Source: JAGOPY01 sp964619555 (lineage in GTDB: Bacteria > Bacteroidota > Bacteroidia > Bacteroidales > JAGOPY01). Taken from it: a DNA stretch of 64,000 bases. Numbering within the stretch: position 1 is the stretch's first letter; each line of letters begins with the position of its first letter. A model generated the notes under the pieces. The model was not told the DNA's origin and made no database searches. It saw only the letters and a program-made list of their open reading frames with translations. Location: contig CAZUDV010000006.1 of the NCBI GenBank assembly GCA_964619555.1, forward strand, positions 124,001 to 188,000, read 5' to 3'. The position numbers were made by a program, and so were the translations under genes. Below are positions 50,061 through 58,404 of the stretch, in pieces.

Positions 50061-51167
50061 TCACCCGATCACACGGTACCTCTTTCCAGGCAAGCTCCTG
50101 ACCAGTCCTTCAAACTCAAGCTTCAACAGTACGGAAGCCACTTTGCTTGGCGTCAGACCGCTGTTGAGAAAGATCTCGTCTATATCTGCCTCTTTCTTTT
50201 CTTCCAGGAGGATATAAACCTTTTTTTCTTCCTCGGTCATTTCAGTAAATAGTTTTTGCTGGCCCTGGATATGTGCCCCCGACTGTTCCCAGCCCATGGA
50301 ATAGCTTATATCAGCAGCCGAACGGACGAGAGCAGCTTTATTGCTCCTGATCAGGAGATTACAACCCGCTGATTTCTCGTCCGTCACTTTTCCCGGAACC
50401 GCAAAAACATCCCGGTTGTAAGAATTGGCTATATCGGCAGTGATCAGGGCACCCCCTTTTTCCGCCGATTCTATAACCAGTGTAGCATCGGCAATTCCGG
50501 CGATGATCCGGTTTCGCCGGGGAAAATAGTCGCGGTTGAGTTTGGTTTTGCTGAGAAATTCGGTCAGCAGACCTCCATTGGCGACCATCTTCCCGGCCAG
50601 TGCCCTGTTGGAGAACGGGTAGATCAGGTCCAGGCCATGCGCCAGCACACCGATGGTGGGCAAACCGCAATGGATCGCAGAACGGTGGGCAATGGTATCC
50701 ACGCCGTAGGCCAGACCGCTCACAATCAGTATCCCCTGGCCGGCTAAATCCTGCACGATCGCCTCACAGACCGCTTTTCCATATTCACTCGGCTTTCGGG
50801 TGCCCACCACGCTGAGGATGCGTTTCTGGCTCAGGTTTGCATTGCCCTTGTAATAAAGCATAATGGGGCCATCATCGCAATGTTTCAGCTTATCCGGGTA
50901 ACCCGGATCAAGGTAAAACAAAGCATCAATCTGGTATTTCCGGAGGAACTCCAGTTCCTGTTCCGCTCTATCAAGGATCTCTTTCCGTTGTACCGCGTTG
51001 GCAATGACCTCCCCTATTCCCGGCACTTTCATAAGATTTTTCCGCTTTTCACGGAAAACCGCCTCCGGTCCCCCGCAATAAGCCACCAGTCTTTTTCCAT
51101 GTACATCCCCTATGCCCGGAATCAATGTAAGGGCTATCCGGCAAATCAATCTGTCCTTTTCTGTCAT
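50061..51167 (-). CDS. dprA: DNA-processing protein DprA
   Basis: 368 residues from ATG at 51167; the frame runs on to 51275, but that part would overlap the divergent glycosyltransferase gene and lacks similarity. An N-terminal helix-hairpin-helix region (LTLIPGIGDVHGKRLV) is followed by the Rossmann-like core (VVGTRKPSEYGK, VSGLAYGVDTIAH, GVLAHGLDLIYP, DYFPRRNRIIAG) and a C-terminal winged-helix domain (about 300-368). DprA loads RecA on incoming single-stranded DNA in transformation. It is widespread in species not known to be competent. Confidence 0.94.
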   Translation of the reverse strand: MTEKDRLICRIALTLIPGIGDVHGKRLVAYCGGPEAVFREKRKNLMKVPGIGEVIANAVQRKEILDRAEQELEFLRKYQIDALFYLDPGYPDKLKHCDDGPIMLYYKGNANLSQKRILSVVGTRKPSEYGKAVCEAIVQDLAGQGILIVSGLAYGVDTIAHRSAIHCGLPTIGVLAHGLDLIYPFSNRALAGKMVANGGLLTEFLSKTKLNRDYFPRRNRIIAGIADATLVIESAEKGGALITADIANSYNRDVFAVPGKVTDEKSAGCNLLIRSNKAALVRSAADISYSMGWEQSGAHIQGQQKLFTEMTEEEKKVYILLEEKKEADIDEIFLNSGLTPSKVASVLLKLEFEGLVRSLPGKRYRVIG

Positions 51168-51191
51168 AACTGGTAAGTATTTTCTTATTAA

Positions 51192-51199
51192 TACCTTTG
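51192..51199 (+). promoter_or_regulatory. candidate -7 box TACCTTTG
   Basis: TACCTTTG ends two bases before the GTG at 51201. A transcript from it would start near 51205, after that GTG, which favours TTG at 51219 as the start of the glycosyltransferase. Confidence 0.45.
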
Positions 51200-51218
51200 T
51201 GTGGCAAAATATACCCGG

Positions 51219-52322
51219 TTGAAAAAAAATTTTCCCAGGATACTGGTATCTCCGCTCGATTGGGGAATGGGTCACGCAACCCGTTGTGTGCCGGTTATCA
51301 ATGAATTACTGGAAAACGATGCGGAGGTCGTCCTTGGAGCCGATGGTATCGCCCTGGAGTTTTTAAGGGATTATTTTCCCGGGCTGAAGATCATCAGAAT
51401 CCCGGGATATGGCATAAAATATCCGAAAAGCGGAAATATGACCGCTTCCATGATTTCTCAGGTCCCCCGGATCCTGAACGGGATCCGGCGGGAGCACCAT
51501 CATCTCCTGCAAATCATCCGGGATGAAAAAATACAGTCGGTTATCTCAGATAATCGATTCGGAATGTGGTCCGATGAAATCTATTCGGTCTACATAACCC
51601 ATCAAATCAGGATCAAAGGGCCTGACGGATCGAATTTCATGGAACCTGTCCTGGCAGGCATGCACGGGAAATTCTGGAAAAAATACCGGGAATGCTGGAT
51701 CCCCGATTACCCGGGTATCCCAAATCTTTCAGGCGAACTTGGACATATTTCCCATCCCCCTGCCGGTTTGCACTACATCGGCCCCCTGAGCCGATTTTCA
51801 GGGTCGAACGGAACTGAAGAAGGCGATCTGGAACCTGCCCTGGAAATGCTGTTTTTATTGTCAGGTCCGGAATCGCAGCGTACCATCTTCGAAAGCATCA
51901 TATTGAAGGAACTGGACCGTAACCGTTCCGTCAGGGCTACGATAATAAGGGGCCAACCGGCCTTTTATGAGACCGCTGAGCCCTTTCCGCTTGTTACCAT
52001 GCATTCGCATTTACCAGATGAAAAATTTCGCCGGTTGGTCCGAACCGCTGAAGTGATCGTTTGCCGTCCCGGATACTCAACCCTGATGGATCTGGCACAA
52101 CTGGGAAAAAGAGCCATCCTGGTTCCGACTCCGGGGCAGACAGAGCAGCAGTACCTGGCACGGTATCATTCTGCCGGTAAGTCTTTTGCACGTATCGAAC
52201 AGGAAAGTTTTACCATTTCAAAGGCAATGGAAATGGGCAGGAGCCTGGTCGATCCTGAATATAATCCTCCCGGGCAGGATTATCTCCGTACCAGGATCCG
52301 AAACCTTATGGATATAATATAA
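51219..52322 (+). CDS. glycosyltransferase, MurG/GT28-like
   Basis: 367 residues from TTG 51219 (GTG at 51201 would add six residues). The N-terminus RILVSPLDWGMGHATRCVPV has the glycine-rich HATR loop typical of GT-B enzymes of the MurG/GT28 type, and the C-terminal half has a nucleotide-sugar site: AEVIVCRPGYSTLMDLAQLGKRAILVPTPGQTEQQYLA. No signal peptide or membrane helix; probably peripheral to the inner membrane. The sugar and acceptor are unknown. It is adjacent to lgt (own promoter) and near the DUF2723 gene. Confidence 0.82.
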   Translation: MKKNFPRILVSPLDWGMGHATRCVPVINELLENDAEVVLGADGIALEFLRDYFPGLKIIRIPGYGIKYPKSGNMTASMISQVPRILNGIRREHHHLLQIIRDEKIQSVISDNRFGMWSDEIYSVYITHQIRIKGPDGSNFMEPVLAGMHGKFWKKYRECWIPDYPGIPNLSGELGHISHPPAGLHYIGPLSRFSGSNGTEEGDLEPALEMLFLLSGPESQRTIFESIILKELDRNRSVRATIIRGQPAFYETAEPFPLVTMHSHLPDEKFRRLVRTAEVIVCRPGYSTLMDLAQLGKRAILVPTPGQTEQQYLARYHSAGKSFARIEQESFTISKAMEMGRSLVDPEYNPPGQDYLRTRIRNLMDII

Positions 52323-52327
52323 ATTTC

Positions 52328-52335
52328 TACTTTTG
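52328..52335 (+). promoter_or_regulatory. candidate -7 box TACTTTTG
   Basis: TACTTTTG overlaps the TTG at 52333 that would otherwise be the first lgt start in this frame, supporting ATG 52363 as the true start with a leader of about 20 bases. Confidence 0.45.
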
Positions 52336-52362
52336 CCTGCTCAATCAAGTAATCCCGATATT

Positions 52363-53172
52363 ATGCTGACATCCTTCATAACCTGGAATGCCGATCCTGA
52401 AATCTTTCGGATCGGAAGTATCGCCGTTCGGTGGTATGGTGTTTTATTTGCCATGGGATTCCTGATCGGTTATTTTATTATGCTGCGATTCTTCAGGAAG
52501 GAAGGCATCCCATTGAAACTGCTGGATCAGCTTACCACCTATATGGTGGTTTCAACAGTGATCGGGGCCCGCCTGGGACATTGCTTGTTCTATGAACCGG
52601 ATTATTACCTCAGGCATCCGGTGGAGATATTGAAGATCTGGGAAGGCGGGCTGGCCAGCCATGGAGCGGCAATAGCCATTATTTTCGGCCTGATCATTTT
52701 TAGCCGACAGAATAAGCTGTCATTTTGGTGGATAATCGACCGGATTGCAGTGGTAACGGCCTTGGCAGGCGCCTTTATCCGACTGGGTAATTTGATGAAC
52801 AGCGAGATTTTCGGCAAGCCCACCCGGCTGCCCTGGGGATTTATCTATGTAAATGCTTCCGATCCCGAACAGAATTTTCAACCCAGGCACCCGACACAAA
52901 TCTATGAAGCCCTGACCTACTTCCTGATTTTCTGGCTTCTCATGACGATCTATTACCGAAAGAATGGAAAACCGAAAGAGGGATCCCTGATAAGCTGGTT
53001 TATGATCCTGGTTTTTGGAACCCGTTTCTTTGTAGAATTCCTCAAAGAGCCGCAGGTTGGATTTGAACAGGCCATGTCACTCAATATGGGCCAGTTGCTG
53101 AGCATTCCGTTTGTACTGGCAGGTGCCGTTGCACTTTATTTCATTAACCGGGGCAAAAAGCTGCCGTTATAA
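52363..53172 (+). CDS. lgt: prolipoprotein diacylglyceryl transferase
   Basis: 269 residues, seven membrane helices. Transfers diacylglycerol from phosphatidylglycerol to the lipobox cysteine of prolipoproteins, such as GldB in this window. The Lgt signature is recognisable in GARLGHCLFYEPDYY, GGLASHGAA, GAFIRLGNLMNSEIFG and PRHPTQIYEAL. The start ATG 52363 is chosen because a promoter -7 box covers the earlier TTG. Confidence 0.95.
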   Translation: MLTSFITWNADPEIFRIGSIAVRWYGVLFAMGFLIGYFIMLRFFRKEGIPLKLLDQLTTYMVVSTVIGARLGHCLFYEPDYYLRHPVEILKIWEGGLASHGAAIAIIFGLIIFSRQNKLSFWWIIDRIAVVTALAGAFIRLGNLMNSEIFGKPTRLPWGFIYVNASDPEQNFQPRHPTQIYEALTYFLIFWLLMTIYYRKNGKPKEGSLISWFMILVFGTRFFVEFLKEPQVGFEQAMSLNMGQLLSIPFVLAGAVALYFINRGKKLPL

Positions 53173-53190
53173 AACGATCCGAATAATTAC

Positions 53191-56100
53191 TTATATCCCG
53201 CCATACATCTGAATGGCTTCTTCAGCTTTAGCTGCCAGGTCCTCCTGGCCAAATTCCTTGGTCATCATGCTTAGGTTTCGTAAAAGTCGCACGGTCCTGT
53301 CAAATGTATCCTTGTAATATGTTTGCAACAAGGCAGGTTTTAAGGAATTGTAATACCGAAGGTCATCAGCATAAATCTCGATAAGCCTGCCGGAGATTTT
53401 ATTTCCCTGATCGATTACATCAGCCTGGTAATACAATTCTGCAAACGGGATCATGAGCATATCGAACTGAATCTTGTTATCCGGGAAATATTCCAGGCAA
53501 CGGTCAAGCAATTCTATTGCCTTTTGCTTTTCACCCTGCATCATGAATGTTTCAGCGGCACGCAGGAAGTTCTGCCTCGGAAGCCTGGAATTGCGGTCGC
53601 TCTCCCGGTCAACGGTCACGCCTGGCTTATTCAGGTTCCCCCAGGGGCTGTTCATGAAGATCTCATAGGTTTTATCGGGATTGACGCCACCGATCCCGGA
53701 ATAATAATTGGCTGCTTTGACCGGCATGAATTTATATACCATCCCTTCCTGATGAAGGTACTGGTCAAATCCCATGATATCGCCCAGGCTGGAGGGATTG
53801 GCCACATAGAGCGCCCTTTCCCAGTTGCTGGTGGCCAGGAAATCCAGGATAGCCAGGTCATTTTTGAACAAGCCATTCTGCCGGATTTCCCATTCGATAT
53901 ACGGAACGATCTGGTCAGCCATTTCGGGCGGAACAATACCATTTTCGACACATTTCCTGGCATCTACGGTCAACCTGACTTTTTTCGTAGGTATGAAATT
54001 GATCTTCCTTCCCCCAGAAACTGATATCTGCGACCTTTCGTCATCTGCAGCCACGAATTTAATCAGTTCGATGAGCTCGGTGTATTTCCCCTCAAGGCTC
54101 GGATGTTCCATGATCGGTATATAATTATTGACGCCGTTCTCGTACTGGGATCTCTTCAAAGTGAAAGGCAAAGGATCGGAGTCATAGGTTTTTGAAAACA
54201 TTTGCTGCACATACCAGTGGCCGGATGCCAGCATATGATTGAACACCCGGACATCTGTCCTGAATCCTTCCACTTCCTGGACATACCATAGGGGGAAGGT
54301 GTCATTGTCGCCGAACGTGACCAGAACTGAGTTTTTATCGCAGCCCCGAAGGTAATTGAGGGCAAAATCCCTTGCGGCATATTTACCTGATCGGTCATGA
54401 TCCACCCAACCCTGCTGAGCCATGATGACCGGGACCAGGAAGAAAGTAAGGCCTACAACGCCACCTGCGACAGCCATCTCCTGTTTCTTTACTTTCTTCT
54501 GTACCCAATCGATAATACCGAGAACGCCCAGGCCGATCCAGATGGCAAAAGCGTAAAATGATCCGGCATAGGCATAGTCCCGTTCCCTGGGTTGTAACGG
54601 ATGCTGATTCAGGAAAACCACAATGGCGATACCGGTCATCAGGAATAACAGAAAGACCACCAAGCTGTCGTTCCGGCTCTTCTTTATGTGATAGAACAAA
54701 CCGATCAGGCCGAGAAACAGGGGTAACATATAGAATTTATTGTGAGCGTTATTCTCCCGGCTGATGGGCAGGTCAGACTGGTTCCCGAGCCGGCCGGAAT
54801 CCAGAAAATTAAATCCGGATATCCAGTTGCCATGTTCAGGTTCACCCTGGCTTTCAATGTCATTCTGCCTACCGGCGAAATTCCAGAGAAAATACCTGAA
54901 GTACATATGGCCGAGCTGGTATCTGAAAAAGAAACGCATATTCTCGATGAAGGTGGGTTTGTAGAGGGTCTCTGTGGTACCATCATTTTTAGTGACAGTG
55001 ATCGGGATCCCTTTTATTTTGCCATACTCCTTGTAGTATCTGATATGCCCGGGTTTAAGATTGCTCCACATCCTGGGAAAGAGAGTTGTAAAGCGGGAAT
55101 CGTAAACAGCTTCCGTTTCTTTCCGGTCATCCGTTACGACGTACTTCCCCTTGCTGGAGTCTTTGACATAGATCGGCGTACCATCCTTGTAATCGACTAC
55201 CGGTGCATTATAATACTGCCCGTAATAGAGCGGGTAAGTGCCATACTGTTCCCGGTTCAGATAGGATAAAAGGCTGATCGCATCCTTCGGATTGTTTTCA
55301 TTGATCGGCGTATTGGCATTGGAACGGATGATCAGCATAAAGAATGAAGAGTAGCCGATCAGCAGATAAACAAAGGCAATTACAGCAAGGTTAAGCAGGT
55401 TCTTGTTTTTCCTGACCGAATAATGATGCCCCCAGACGATCAGGCCGATCAGCAGCATGAAATAGATGATTGTTCCCCAATTGAATGGCAGGCCTATGCT
55501 GTTGATGAAGAAAAGTTCAAAGGAACCGGCCAGTTTCACGATGCCCGGGATGAAGAAATACATCAGGAAAGCCAGTATAAGGATTGAAACGGTTCCGGCA
55601 ATTATCATTCCCTTCCTGGTCGGCTTGAATTTCTTGAAATAATACACAAATGTCACCGCAGGAATGGCAAGCAGGTTCAACAGGTGTATTCCGATGGAAA
55701 GTCCGATCAGGAACGCGATCAGGATAAGCCAGCGCAGGGAATGGGGCTCATGGGCCACCGTTTCCCACTTCAGTATTGCCCAGAAAGTAATGGCTGTAAA
55801 GAGTGATGACAGGGCGTACACCTCTCCTTCCGAGGCTGAGAACCAGAATGAATCCGAGAAAGTAAATGCCATTGAACCCACAAAAGCACTTCCGAAAATA
55901 CTAATGACCTGGGCCATTGACATTTCCTGTTCAACCTTTACTATTTTACGGGCGAGCAGGGTAATGGTCCAGAACAGGAAAGCTATGGTCAACGCACTGA
56001 CCAGGGCCGACATCATATTGACCATCATAGCTACATTGGCAGTATTCCCAAATGCCAGCAAGGAAAAAAACCTTCCGAACAACTGGAAGGTCGGCGCACC

Positions 56101-56274
56101 AGGCGGATGCCCGACCTGAAGCTTATAGGCCGTTGAGATATACTCCCCGCAATCCCACCAGCTTGCCGTCGGTTCTAGGGTAAGCAGGTATACAATGAAT
56201 GCGATCAGAAACGATGCCCAGCCGAGGATAGTATTCCAGCGGAAGAAATCTTTTGGTGTGATCATATGATTCAA
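53191..56274 (-). CDS. DUF2723 multi-pass membrane protein (glycosyltransferase-like)
   Basis: 1027 residues. The N-terminal half has about a dozen membrane helices; after the first, LEPTASWWDCGEYISTAYKLQVGHPPGAP is the DUF2723 signature, with the acidic WDCGEYI loop equivalent to the catalytic Asp-Glu region of protein O-mannosyltransferases (GT-C fold). A long soluble part (about 630-1027) includes GDNDTFPLWYVQEVEGFRTDV and ends in TPR-like helices. It is probably a GT-C transferase acting on periplasmic substrates from a lipid-linked donor; the exact reaction is inference. Two nearby in-frame ATGs (residues 1 and 4) are possible starts. Confidence 0.85.
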   Translation of the reverse strand: MNHMITPKDFFRWNTILGWASFLIAFIVYLLTLEPTASWWDCGEYISTAYKLQVGHPPGAPTFQLFGRFFSLLAFGNTANVAMMVNMMSALVSALTIAFLFWTITLLARKIVKVEQEMSMAQVISIFGSAFVGSMAFTFSDSFWFSASEGEVYALSSLFTAITFWAILKWETVAHEPHSLRWLILIAFLIGLSIGIHLLNLLAIPAVTFVYYFKKFKPTRKGMIIAGTVSILILAFLMYFFIPGIVKLAGSFELFFINSIGLPFNWGTIIYFMLLIGLIVWGHHYSVRKNKNLLNLAVIAFVYLLIGYSSFFMLIIRSNANTPINENNPKDAISLLSYLNREQYGTYPLYYGQYYNAPVVDYKDGTPIYVKDSSKGKYVVTDDRKETEAVYDSRFTTLFPRMWSNLKPGHIRYYKEYGKIKGIPITVTKNDGTTETLYKPTFIENMRFFFRYQLGHMYFRYFLWNFAGRQNDIESQGEPEHGNWISGFNFLDSGRLGNQSDLPISRENNAHNKFYMLPLFLGLIGLFYHIKKSRNDSLVVFLLFLMTGIAIVVFLNQHPLQPRERDYAYAGSFYAFAIWIGLGVLGIIDWVQKKVKKQEMAVAGGVVGLTFFLVPVIMAQQGWVDHDRSGKYAARDFALNYLRGCDKNSVLVTFGDNDTFPLWYVQEVEGFRTDVRVFNHMLASGHWYVQQMFSKTYDSDPLPFTLKRSQYENGVNNYIPIMEHPSLEGKYTELIELIKFVAADDERSQISVSGGRKINFIPTKKVRLTVDARKCVENGIVPPEMADQIVPYIEWEIRQNGLFKNDLAILDFLATSNWERALYVANPSSLGDIMGFDQYLHQEGMVYKFMPVKAANYYSGIGGVNPDKTYEIFMNSPWGNLNKPGVTVDRESDRNSRLPRQNFLRAAETFMMQGEKQKAIELLDRCLEYFPDNKIQFDMLMIPFAELYYQADVIDQGNKISGRLIEIYADDLRYYNSLKPALLQTYYKDTFDRTVRLLRNLSMMTKEFGQEDLAAKAEEAIQMYGGI

Positions 56275-56325
56275 TTTGGAGGTGCGAAGGTAGGAAGAAT
56301 AATATTAATTCTAGCCCCTGTAATG

Positions 56326-56339
56326 ATTTACATGTAAAT
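56326..56339. other. 14-bp palindrome ATTTACATGTAAAT
   Basis: Perfect palindrome in the 217-base gap between the DUF2723 gene and tRNA-Gln, 52 bases before the DUF2723 start. It could be an operator; a weak minus-strand -7-like TACCTTCG lies between it and the gene (56285-56292). Confidence 0.35.
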
Positions 56340-56460
56340 ACAAGGCCTCATAAGTCGGATTTCTTGCCGTATTGTATAGATTGACAGGACAAATCCTGCC
56401 TTTTCCAATCGCTCTTCGAGAAATATTTAGGTTTTGAATGGCCGGGATTAAAAAATTTTC

Positions 56461-56468
56461 TAAATTTG
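56461..56468 (+). promoter_or_regulatory. candidate -7 box TAAATTTG
   Basis: TAAATTTG 23 bases before the tRNA. The nearest TTTG (56433-56436) is 24 bases upstream, slightly too far. Confidence 0.5.
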
Positions 56469-56491
56469 CACGCCCATTTCAGGGGACAGTT

Positions 56492-56564
56492 TGTCCGATG
56501 GTGTAACTGGCAACACGTCTGATTTTGGTTCAGAAGACTCCAGGTTCGAGTCCTGGTCGGACAA
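56492..56564 (+). tRNA. tRNA-Gln (anticodon TTG)
   Basis: A full 73-base cloverleaf: acceptor TGTCCGA/TCGGACA, D stem GTGT/ACAC, anticodon stem TCTGA/TCAGA with loop TTTTGGT (anticodon TTG), T stem CCAGG/CCTGG with loop TTCGAGT, discriminator A. CCA is not encoded. It stands 73 bases before rimP. Confidence 0.97.
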
Positions 56565-56637
56565 CGGGATTAATGAAATAGTTAATCATGCGGGAGGGGA
56601 CTGCGGTCCCCTTCTTCATTACTAAAAAAACAAACGG

Positions 56638-57090
56638 ATGCAGGCCGGAAAAATAGCAGATATCGTGGAAAGCCATCTGAAAGGCTCCGACAAATTCCTG
56701 GTGGATGTGATCATAAAACCGGGAAACCGGGTTTATGTCTTCATCGACGGGGATCATGGCGTCACTATCGATGATTGCGTCAGGATTAACCGTTTGCTGG
56801 AATCAAAACTGGACAGGGACGAAGAGGATTTTGAGATGATCGTCTCTTCTGCCGGCGCTGACCAGCCTCTCAGGCTTCCCAGGCAATATGTGAAAAATAT
56901 CGGCAGGTCCCTTCATCTCAGACTTAATGATAACAGCGAGATGAAAGGGAAACTGAAAAAAGTTGACGACAACGGCATTTTAATCCTTACTGATGGGGAC
57001 AGGAAAAAGAAGACGCCACCCGTGGAACTGCCGGTCAGTTTCAATGAAATCAAAGAGGCAAAAGTCATCATATCATTTAAATTAACGTAA
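56638..57090 (+). CDS. rimP: ribosome maturation factor RimP
   Basis: 150 residues. Helps late 30S assembly. The N-terminal domain carries FLVDVIIKPGNRVYVFIDGD and DDCVRINRLLESKL, and SSAGADQPLRLPRQYVKNIGR matches the family's SPGxDRPL motif in modified form. The C-terminal SH3-like domain follows. It heads the conserved rimP-nusA-infB order. Confidence 0.92.
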   Translation: MQAGKIADIVESHLKGSDKFLVDVIIKPGNRVYVFIDGDHGVTIDDCVRINRLLESKLDRDEEDFEMIVSSAGADQPLRLPRQYVKNIGRSLHLRLNDNSEMKGKLKKVDDNGILILTDGDRKKKTPPVELPVSFNEIKEAKVIISFKLT

Positions 57091-57113
57091 AACCAGGCAT
57101 AAAAATCTAACTC

Positions 57114-58346
57114 ATGGACCATATCAATCTGATAGAAACTTTTTCGGAATTCAAGGAATTTAAAAATATCGACCGGGAAACGATGATGCGCATCCTGGAA
57201 GATGTATTCCGTCATATGCTTCAGAAACGCTTCGGCAGTGATGAAAATTTCGAGATCATTGTCAATATCGACCGTGGCGACCTGGAAATCTGGCGTAACC
57301 GTGAGATCGTGGAAGACGGAATGGTAGAGGATGACAATACGCAGATAGCATTTTCCGATGCCATCAAGATAGAGCCGGACTTCGAAGTGGGTGAAGAAGT
57401 TTCGGAAGAATTAAAACTGGAAGACTTCGGCCGCAGGGAGATCCTGGCCATCCGGCAGAATCTGGTCTCCAAGGTAATGGAATACGAAAAGGACAGCATT
57501 TACCGGAAATACAAGGAAAAAGTCGGAGAGATCATAACCGGGGAGGTTTACCAGGTGTGGAAAAAAGAGATCCTGGTACTCGACGATGAAGGTTATGAAC
57601 TGAGCCTGCCGAAACAGGAACAGATACCGTCGGACTTTTACCGCAAGGGCGATACCCTCCGGGCGGTGGTTTCCCGTGTGGAAATGAAGAACAACACTCC
57701 TGCTATCGTGCTTTCCAGGACTTCACCCGTCTTCCTGGAAAGGTTGTTCGAATCGGAAGTTCCGGAAATATACGACGGCCTGATCACGATCAAGAAAATC
57801 GTACGGGTCCCCGGAGAAAGAGCCAAAGTAGCCGTCGAATCATATGACGACCGGATTGACCCTGTCGGCGCCTGCGTCGGGATGAAAGGTTCCAGGATTC
57901 ACGGGATAGTCAGGGAACTCAAGAATGAGAATATCGACGTCATCAATTATACCAATAACGCTACCCTGTTCATCCAAAGGGCGCTCAGTCCGGCAAAGAT
58001 CAGCTCCATCCAGCTGGATGATCCAAATAAAAAGGCAGAAGTTTACATGAAACCCGATCAGGTTTCGCTTGCCATTGGCAAAGGAGGGTATAACATCAAA
58101 CTGGCTGGCAAGCTGACTGGCTATGAAATTGACGTGTACCGTGAAGATGTTGATTCAGAAGATGTTGACCTTCAGGAATTCTCCGATGAAATCGATCAGT
58201 GGATCATCGATGAACTGAAAACGATCGGATGCGATACCGCCAAAAGTGTCCTCGAACTGGAAGTGAAGGAACTGGTTAAAAGAACTGACCTCGAAGAAGA
58301 AACCATCAAGGAGGTTATTCGTATACTTAAGGCCGAATTCGAATAA
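57114..58346 (+). CDS. nusA: transcription termination/antitermination factor NusA
   Basis: 410 residues. N-terminal RNA polymerase-binding domain (about 1-130), S1 domain (about 135-205), KH1 and KH2 (about 225-345; GACVGMKGSRIHGIVREL and LAIGKGGYNIKLAGKLTGYEID). The C-terminal tail is short and acidic, with only the start of a helix-hairpin-helix repeat (DELKTIGCDTAKSVLEL), so it is shorter than the 495-residue E. coli protein. This length is usual outside Proteobacteria. Confidence 0.95.
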   Translation: MDHINLIETFSEFKEFKNIDRETMMRILEDVFRHMLQKRFGSDENFEIIVNIDRGDLEIWRNREIVEDGMVEDDNTQIAFSDAIKIEPDFEVGEEVSEELKLEDFGRREILAIRQNLVSKVMEYEKDSIYRKYKEKVGEIITGEVYQVWKKEILVLDDEGYELSLPKQEQIPSDFYRKGDTLRAVVSRVEMKNNTPAIVLSRTSPVFLERLFESEVPEIYDGLITIKKIVRVPGERAKVAVESYDDRIDPVGACVGMKGSRIHGIVRELKNENIDVINYTNNATLFIQRALSPAKISSIQLDDPNKKAEVYMKPDQVSLAIGKGGYNIKLAGKLTGYEIDVYREDVDSEDVDLQEFSDEIDQWIIDELKTIGCDTAKSVLELEVKELVKRTDLEEETIKEVIRILKAEFE

Positions 58347-58352
58347 AATTAA

Positions 58353-58360
58353 TATCTTTG
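58353..58360 (+). promoter_or_regulatory. candidate -7 box TATCTTTG
   Basis: TATCTTTG in the 58-base nusA-infB gap, 44 bases before infB, suggests an internal promoter for infB in addition to read-through. Confidence 0.45.
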
Positions 58361-58404
58361 CACCGCTTTTTTAAAAAATAGCCGTAAAAACAAAAGGTTC
58401 CTGA

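Noticed and set aside
51168..51275. N-terminal extension of DprA
   Set aside because: It would overlap the divergent glycosyltransferase gene and its promoter, and family similarity begins at the ATG at 51167.
56385..56398. Shared regulator of gap and the DUF2723/tRNA region through CAGGA-n-TCCTG repeats
   Set aside because: The spacers differ (3 and 4 bases) and five-bp arms are expected by chance at this sequence length; not enough for a common operator.
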